From positions 1 to 27,477 of the forward strand of contig JBDLTZ010000021.1 in the NCBI GenBank assembly GCA_039805565.1: DNA of 27,477 bases. The letters run 5' to 3'. Below are positions 23,645 to 27,477 of the stretch, piece by piece (position 1 is the stretch's first letter; every line of letters starts with the position of its first letter). Source of the DNA: CALJIC01 sp039805565. Lineage in GTDB: Bacteria > Chloroflexota > Chloroflexia > Chloroflexales > Roseiflexaceae. The notes under the pieces were generated by a model, which was given only the letters and a program-made list of their open reading frames with translations, was not told the origin of the DNA and did no database searches. A program made the translations under genes and the position numbers.

Positions 23645-24814
23645 ATGACCACCACACCCCACCAGCCCACCAACGGCGCGGTGCACGCGCCGGAGCCGAT
23701 CGCCGCGCCCGCGCCGCCCTACCCCTTCGCAGGAATCGTCGGCCAGCACGAGCTGAAGCTCGCGCTGCTGCTGTGCGTTGTGGATCCGACAATCGGCGGG
23801 GTGATGGTGATGGGCCACCGCGGCACCGCCAAGAGCACCGCCGTGCGCGCCCTGGCCGCCATGCTCCCGCCCCAGCGCGCGGTGGTCGGCTGCCCCTACG
23901 GCTGCGACCCGTCGCGGGTGGCCGCCAACTGCCCGCACTGTGTGGATGGCGACCGACGGCGGACCACGGATCACCGGCCCGGTAACGGCCACGACAGCGG
24001 CGGCGCGACGAGCAACGGCGTCGGCCGTCGGTCGTCGGTCGTCAGCCGTCGGTCGTCCGTCACGCGCCCAGTGCCGGTGGTTGACCTGCCGCTCGGCGCC
24101 ACCGAGGACCGCGTAGTGGGATCGCTGGACATCGAGCGGGCGCTGGTGGACGGCGTGCAGTCGTTCGCGCCCGGACTACTGGCGCGCGCGAACCGCGGCT
24201 TCCTGTACATCGACGAGGTCAACCTGCTCGAGGACCACCTGGTGGACCTGCTGCTCGATGTGGCGCAGTCGGGCGTGAACGTGGTGGAGCGCGAGGGGGT
24301 GAGCGTGCGCCACCCGGCGCGCTTCGTGCTGGTGGGCAGCGGCAACCCCGAGGAGGGCGATCTGCGCCCGCAGCTGCTGGACCGCTTCGGCCTGCACGCG
24401 CGCATCACCACCATCGAGGACGTAGCCGAGCGGGTGGAGATCGTGCGCCGCCGCCGCGCGTTCGACACCGACCCGCACGCCTTCGCGGCGAGCTGGGACA
24501 AGGAGCAGCAGCGGCTCCAGCGCAAGATCAAGGCCGCCCACAAGCGCCTGCCCGCGGTGCAGCTCCCCGACGACGCGCTCTTCGCGGCCGCCCGGCTGTG
24601 CGTCGCGCTCGGTATCGATGGCCACCGCGGCGAGCTGACCCTTGCGCGGGCGGCTACGGCCCTGGCGGCATACGAGGGACGCGACGCCGCCGCGCCCTCC
24701 GACGTGGTGCGCGTGGCGACGCTGGCGCTGCGCCACCGGCTGCGCAAGGACCCGCTGGAGGCCTCAGGCGACGACGCGCGCATCGAGCGGGCGGTGGCCG
24801 AGGTGATCGGGTAG
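23645..24814 (+). CDS. bchI: Magnesium chelatase AAA+ ATPase subunit, with repeat-derived insertion
   Basis: The 389-residue AAA+ ATPase powers Mg2+ insertion with BchD and BchH. It has Walker A GHRGTAKST (57-65), Walker B FLYIDEVNLLEDHLVDLLLD, sensor region VLVGSGNPEEGDLRPQLLDRFGL, and the BchI-specific RPVPVVDLPLGATEDRVVGS. It is longer than the usual 340-350 residues because of an insertion at about 102-140 (DRRRTTDHR, then VGRRSSVVSRRSSVT), just after a Cys-rich segment CPYGCDPSRVAANCPHC. The insertion is encoded by heptad arrays at 23951-23978 and 24020-24061. The ATG at 23645 has only a weak GAGAGA site. bchD does not follow; the next gene is unrelated. Confidence 0.95.
   Translation: MTTTPHQPTNGAVHAPEPIAAPAPPYPFAGIVGQHELKLALLLCVVDPTIGGVMVMGHRGTAKSTAVRALAAMLPPQRAVVGCPYGCDPSRVAANCPHCVDGDRRRTTDHRPGNGHDSGGATSNGVGRRSSVVSRRSSVTRPVPVVDLPLGATEDRVVGSLDIERALVDGVQSFAPGLLARANRGFLYIDEVNLLEDHLVDLLLDVAQSGVNVVEREGVSVRHPARFVLVGSGNPEEGDLRPQLLDRFGLHARITTIEDVAERVEIVRRRRAFDTDPHAFAASWDKEQQRLQRKIKAAHKRLPAVQLPDDALFAAARLCVALGIDGHRGELTLARAATALAAYEGRDAAAPSDVVRVATLALRHRLRKDPLEASGDDARIERAVAEVIG
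23951..23978 (+). repeat. In-frame heptad array in bchI, left arm
   Basis: Four units (GACCGAC, GGCGGAC, CACGGAT, CACCGGC) mix the CCGAC and GGACCAC word families seen in bchB and bchH. Confidence 0.65.
24020..24061 (+). repeat. In-frame heptad array in bchI, right arm
   Basis: Six units in exact phase (GTCGGCC, GTCGGTC, GTCGGTC, GTCAGCC, GTCGGTC, GTCCGTC) encode the 7-residue periodic GRRSSVVSRRSSVT. Confidence 0.88.
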
Positions 24815-24820
24815 GGTGCG

Positions 24821-24849
24821 TTGCGGGGCGTAGCGTGGCGCGGTATACT
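24821..24849 (+). promoter_or_regulatory. Candidate promoter for the ScyD/ScyE-like gene
   Basis: TTGCGG (24821-24826), a 17-nt spacer and TATACT (24844-24849) lie 33 bp before the GTG start. This implies transcription independent of the bch block. Confidence 0.5.
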
Positions 24850-24881
24850 GCTGCATCTCGCCCGCACCCACCCGAAGAACT

Positions 24882-25952
24882 GTGACCCCTATTGTGATGC
24901 AACGCTGCTCTCGGTTCGTCTCCCGCCCTGTACTGCTCCTGCTCGCCCTGCTCCTGGCGGCCGCATGCGCCGCCCCACCGCGCCTCGAGACGGTCGCGAC
25001 CGGGCTCAGTCAGCCGCGCGGCATGGTGCTCGCTCCGTCCGGCGACCTGATTGTGGCCGAGGCCGGCGCCCCCGACCTCGAGGAGGAGGCCGCACCGGTC
25101 TCGATCAACGAGAGCGGCCGGGTGTCTCGCGTGTCCTCAGCTGGGCAGGTGACGCCGCTGGTGGAGCGGCTGCCCTTCACCCACGACGTCGCCTCGGGCA
25201 CGGATGTCGGCCCGGCCGATGTGGCGCTGCTGGGAGGCACGCTCTACGTGCTCACCGCCGAGGGGCACGCCCCGCTCTCGCGCATGCTGCTGCGCGTTGC
25301 GCCGGGGGAGCCGCCGCAGCAGGTCGCCAGCTTTCTCGCCTTCGCCCTGAACGACAACCTGTTCGGCAAGATGATGGGCGGCGCGGGCGTGCAGGCTAAC
25401 CCTTTCGGCCTGGCCGCCGCGCCTGACGGCAGCGCCTTCTACGTGAGCGACGGGGCCTCGGGCCGGGTGCTGAAGGTCACGCTCGACGGACAGATCACTG
25501 TGTTCGCCGAGGTGCCGAAGATGCCGCCGCTCACCGGCCTGACATTCGGGCCAGACGGCCGGCTGTACGTCACGGTGTTCAGCGTGCTGCCGCACACCCC
25601 AGGCACGGGTGCGCTCTGGGCGGCGGACATGGCCGGCGGCTTCGCGCCGGTGGCCGAGGGTCTGACTATGCCGATCGATGTCGGCTTCGACCCAAAGGGG
25701 GCGCTGTACGTCCTCGAGTTCGGCGACGGCCGCTCGCCGCGTGAGCCGTATGCAGGCCAGGGCCGGCTGCTGCGGGTGGGGTCTGGTGGGGAGAGGAGCG
25801 TCGTGCTCGACCGGCTCGATCACCCGACGTCGATGCTGTTCTCGCCGGGCGGTGATCTCTTCATCGCACTGAGCGGGGCGTTCAGCGGGGCCGGCGAGGG
25901 TTCGATCGTGCGGGTGCGCTGCGAGGAGCTACGGAGCTGCCAGGGCGGCTGA
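24882..25952 (+). CDS. Secreted ScyD/ScyE-like beta-propeller protein, possibly a lipoprotein
   Basis: The 356-residue exported protein starts at GTG 24882 (GAAGAA upstream); an in-frame ATG at 24897 is a good alternative. A hydrophobic signal (VLLLLALLLAAACAAPP) ends in a Cys that may be lipidated, though the lipobox AAAC is weak. Repeated propeller blades are visible: TGLSQPRGMVLAPSGDLIVA, NPFGLAAAPDGSAFYVSDGA, PLTGLTFGPDGRLYVTVF, MPIDVGFDPKGALYVLEFGD, and HPTSMLFSPGGDLFIALSG. These match the ScyD/ScyE (NHL-like) family, whose cyanobacterial members sit near scytonemin genes; the biochemical role outside that context is unknown. Confidence 0.78.
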   Translation: MTPIVMQRCSRFVSRPVLLLLALLLAAACAAPPRLETVATGLSQPRGMVLAPSGDLIVAEAGAPDLEEEAAPVSINESGRVSRVSSAGQVTPLVERLPFTHDVASGTDVGPADVALLGGTLYVLTAEGHAPLSRMLLRVAPGEPPQQVASFLAFALNDNLFGKMMGGAGVQANPFGLAAAPDGSAFYVSDGASGRVLKVTLDGQITVFAEVPKMPPLTGLTFGPDGRLYVTVFSVLPHTPGTGALWAADMAGGFAPVAEGLTMPIDVGFDPKGALYVLEFGDGRSPREPYAGQGRLLRVGSGGERSVVLDRLDHPTSMLFSPGGDLFIALSGAFSGAGEGSIVRVRCEELRSCQGG

Positions 25953-25980
25953 TCCGTGTTGGCGGCGAGCAATAGTACCA

Positions 25981-26033
25981 GCCACAGAGGGCTCAGAGAA
26001 GGGGCGCTCGGTGATCTCTGTGCCCTCTGTGGC
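25981..26033. terminator. Long hairpin between convergent genes
   Basis: GCCACAGAGGGC (25981-25992) pairs with GCCCTCTGTGGC (26022-26033). After one mismatch, CAGAGA pairs with TCTCTG, giving a stem of about 19 bp with a 15-nt loop. Its placement between convergent stops suits a bidirectional terminator, though there is no T-tract. The right arm resembles 14760-14782. Confidence 0.6.
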
Positions 26034-26054
26034 TCAACTGGGAAGCGCGCTTCC

Positions 26055-27365
26055 CTACCGCGCCCAGGGCAGGTGCGCCGCCTGCGCCGCCAGCAGGTCG
26101 TCTGCCAGCGCCGCCGCCTGATCCAGCGATGTCACGTAGCCGTCCAGCACCAGCGCCTGGATGAACTTCTCGCGGCTCCCCTCGAGCGCCGCCTCGACGA
26201 TCGTCTCGACCCACGCGTAGCGGCTGGCCAGCGCCCCGGCGAGCGCGCTGGCCAGCGGCGGCTGGGCGATCGGACGCAGGCCTTGCGCGTCGGCTACCGC
26301 CGGCCCCTCCACGATCGCCCCCAGCGGCAGGTTCGGCGCCTGGCCGGTGTTCGGCAGGTTGGCCGAGTAGACCCGCCCCGCATCGCGCCGGATCGAGTCC
26401 ACGATGTCAATCACCTGCTCGTGCTCCCCGCCGATGCGCTCTAGGTAGCCAGGCGGCAGCGGCCCGTCGCCGGCCGCGTCGCGCTGCATGTCGGCGTACT
26501 CCGCGTCGCCGTCCGCGATCGTCCCCTCGAAGCTGAAGGCGTCCACGCCGAGCCTGCGCCCGTAGTAGCTGCCGTCGCGGAAGAACTGCGGGAAGAACTC
26601 GGTGACGTGCCGGTCCAGCACCGCCGGGAAGGCCCCGAACAGCTTCAGCAGATGCCACGAGAAGACGTTGTCGTCGGGCGTGGGCTGGGCCAGCGCCAGC
26701 TTCTCGTCGGCGGTGCGCAGCAGGTCGGGCAGCACGTCCGCCCCGCGTGCGCGCACGTGCGTGATCCACGTCAGGTGGTTGTAGCCCACCGCCGTGTAGC
26801 GCAGATCCTCGCGCGGGACGCCGAGCGTGTCGGCGAGCTCGTTGGCCACGTGGAACACGCCGTGGCACAGGCCGATCACGTTCGCGCCGGTGGCCTTGCG
26901 GATCGCGCGGCAGACCGGCGCCATCGGGTTGCCGTAGTTGAACAGCAGCGCGCCGGGCGCTAGCTCCAGCACCGCCTCGGCCACCCGCACCATCGCCGGG
27001 ATCATGCGCAGCGCGCGCGACGAGCCGCCGGGCCCAACGGTGTCGCCCACCGGCACGAAGATGCCGTGTCTGCGCGGGACGAACACATCTTGCTCCCAGG
27101 CGCGGCGGCCGCCCACGCCCACCGTGCAGATCACGACCGTGGCGCCCGGCAGTGCCGCGCGGATGTCGGTGGACCCCGAGACGCGGAGAGGCGCCCCGGC
27201 CGCGGTAACGATCTTGCGCGCCAGGCGCATGGCCGTGTCGAGCGCCTCGGGACTCACGTCCACCAGAGCCAGGTCGGCCGGCTGCCTGGTGCGGATGAGA
27301 TCGGCCACTAGGCCGCGGGTGAACACGGCGCTGCCTGCGCCGACCAGCACGTACTTCTCAGTCAT
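26055..27365 (-). CDS. Glycoside hydrolase family 4 protein (NAD+/Mn2+-dependent, alpha-galactosidase/galacturonidase-like)
   Basis: The 436-residue cytoplasmic enzyme has an N-terminal Rossmann NAD-binding motif (YVLVGAGSAVFTRGLVADL, about 5-23). GH4 metal/substrate motifs follow: NYGNPMAPVCRAI, GLCHGVFH (the Cys-His pair that binds the divalent metal), and GYNHLTWI. The C-terminal part (SANLPNTGQAPNLPLGAIVEGPAV) is typical of the family. GH4 enzymes cleave glycosides by an NAD-dependent redox-elimination route. The CHG motif fits the alpha-galactosidase/alpha-glucuronidase/galacturonidase side of the family rather than 6-phospho-glycosidases, but the substrate is not determined. The ATG at 27365 is preferred because the longer reading adds repeat-encoded residues. 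Confidence 0.88.
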   Translation of the reverse strand: MTEKYVLVGAGSAVFTRGLVADLIRTRQPADLALVDVSPEALDTAMRLARKIVTAAGAPLRVSGSTDIRAALPGATVVICTVGVGGRRAWEQDVFVPRRHGIFVPVGDTVGPGGSSRALRMIPAMVRVAEAVLELAPGALLFNYGNPMAPVCRAIRKATGANVIGLCHGVFHVANELADTLGVPREDLRYTAVGYNHLTWITHVRARGADVLPDLLRTADEKLALAQPTPDDNVFSWHLLKLFGAFPAVLDRHVTEFFPQFFRDGSYYGRRLGVDAFSFEGTIADGDAEYADMQRDAAGDGPLPPGYLERIGGEHEQVIDIVDSIRRDAGRVYSANLPNTGQAPNLPLGAIVEGPAVADAQGLRPIAQPPLASALAGALASRYAWVETIVEAALEGSREKFIQALVLDGYVTSLDQAAALADDLLAAQAAHLPWAR

Positions 27366-27477
27366 AGTGTTGCTCTCGGAGGGGCGCAGCCCCTTCAAAC
27401 CTCCCCACTGCGCTGCGGTGGCCGCAGGCCCAGGGGAGCTACGTGAACCCCGTCTGTGTAACGCTGCCGATGATCCA
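27366..27477 (-). promoter_or_regulatory. Upstream region of the GH4 gene with a GCA-loop hairpin
   Basis: AGGGGC, loop GCA, GCCCCT forms a small perfect hairpin (27380-27394), 14 nt before the GH4 ATG. It resembles the hairpins before bchH. The window ends before any clear promoter is seen, and no other gene is evident. Confidence 0.4.

Overview
The window (about 68% G+C by eye) looks like a filamentous anoxygenic phototroph of the Chloroflexota, probably Roseiflexaceae-like. The reasons are a light-independent protochlorophyllide reductase (bchN, bchB, bchL) next to an O2-dependent cyclase (acsF), bciB, bchH, bchM and bchI, two BCD/PucC-type transporters, and Chloroflexota-style secreted beta-propeller proteins. 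The genus assignment is inference; no rRNA or other marker gene is present.

Layout. 1-7.7 kb is mixed housekeeping and accessory DNA: the 3' end of purD, a minus-strand NACHT NTPase fused to an FGE/SUMF1 domain, a minus-strand EF-G-like GTPase with a near-consensus promoter, a secreted PQQ-type sugar dehydrogenase with a PKD domain, and a frameshifted gene remnant. 7.7-8.2 kb holds an AT-rich island with a good sigma70-type promoter. 8.2-24.8 kb is one long plus-strand bacteriochlorophyll block: BCD transporter 1, an orphan methyltransferase, bchN, bchB, bciB, bchL, bchM, a small membrane-anchored ORF, acsF, bchH, BCD transporter 2, bchI. 24.9-27.4 kb holds a ScyD/ScyE-like secreted propeller protein and a convergent GH4 glycosidase.

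Together the bch genes cover Mg insertion (BchH, BchI; BchD is absent from the window), methylation (BchM), ring E closure (AcsF), 8-vinyl reduction (BciB) and protochlorophyllide reduction (BchLNB). These are the steps from protoporphyrin IX to chlorophyllide a.

The most unusual signal is a family of 7-bp tandem repeats scattered through the bch block. Some lie between genes, where one array abuts the bciB start and another supplies the bchM stop codon. Others lie in frame inside bchB, bchH and bchI, where oppositely oriented arrays flank a short spacer and encode related 7-residue linker repeats. A 30-bp perfect inverted repeat built on these arrays brackets bciB-bchL-bchM. A second point of interest is the uncharacterised 110-residue His-rich membrane-anchored protein directly upstream of acsF, a candidate cyclase accessory factor.
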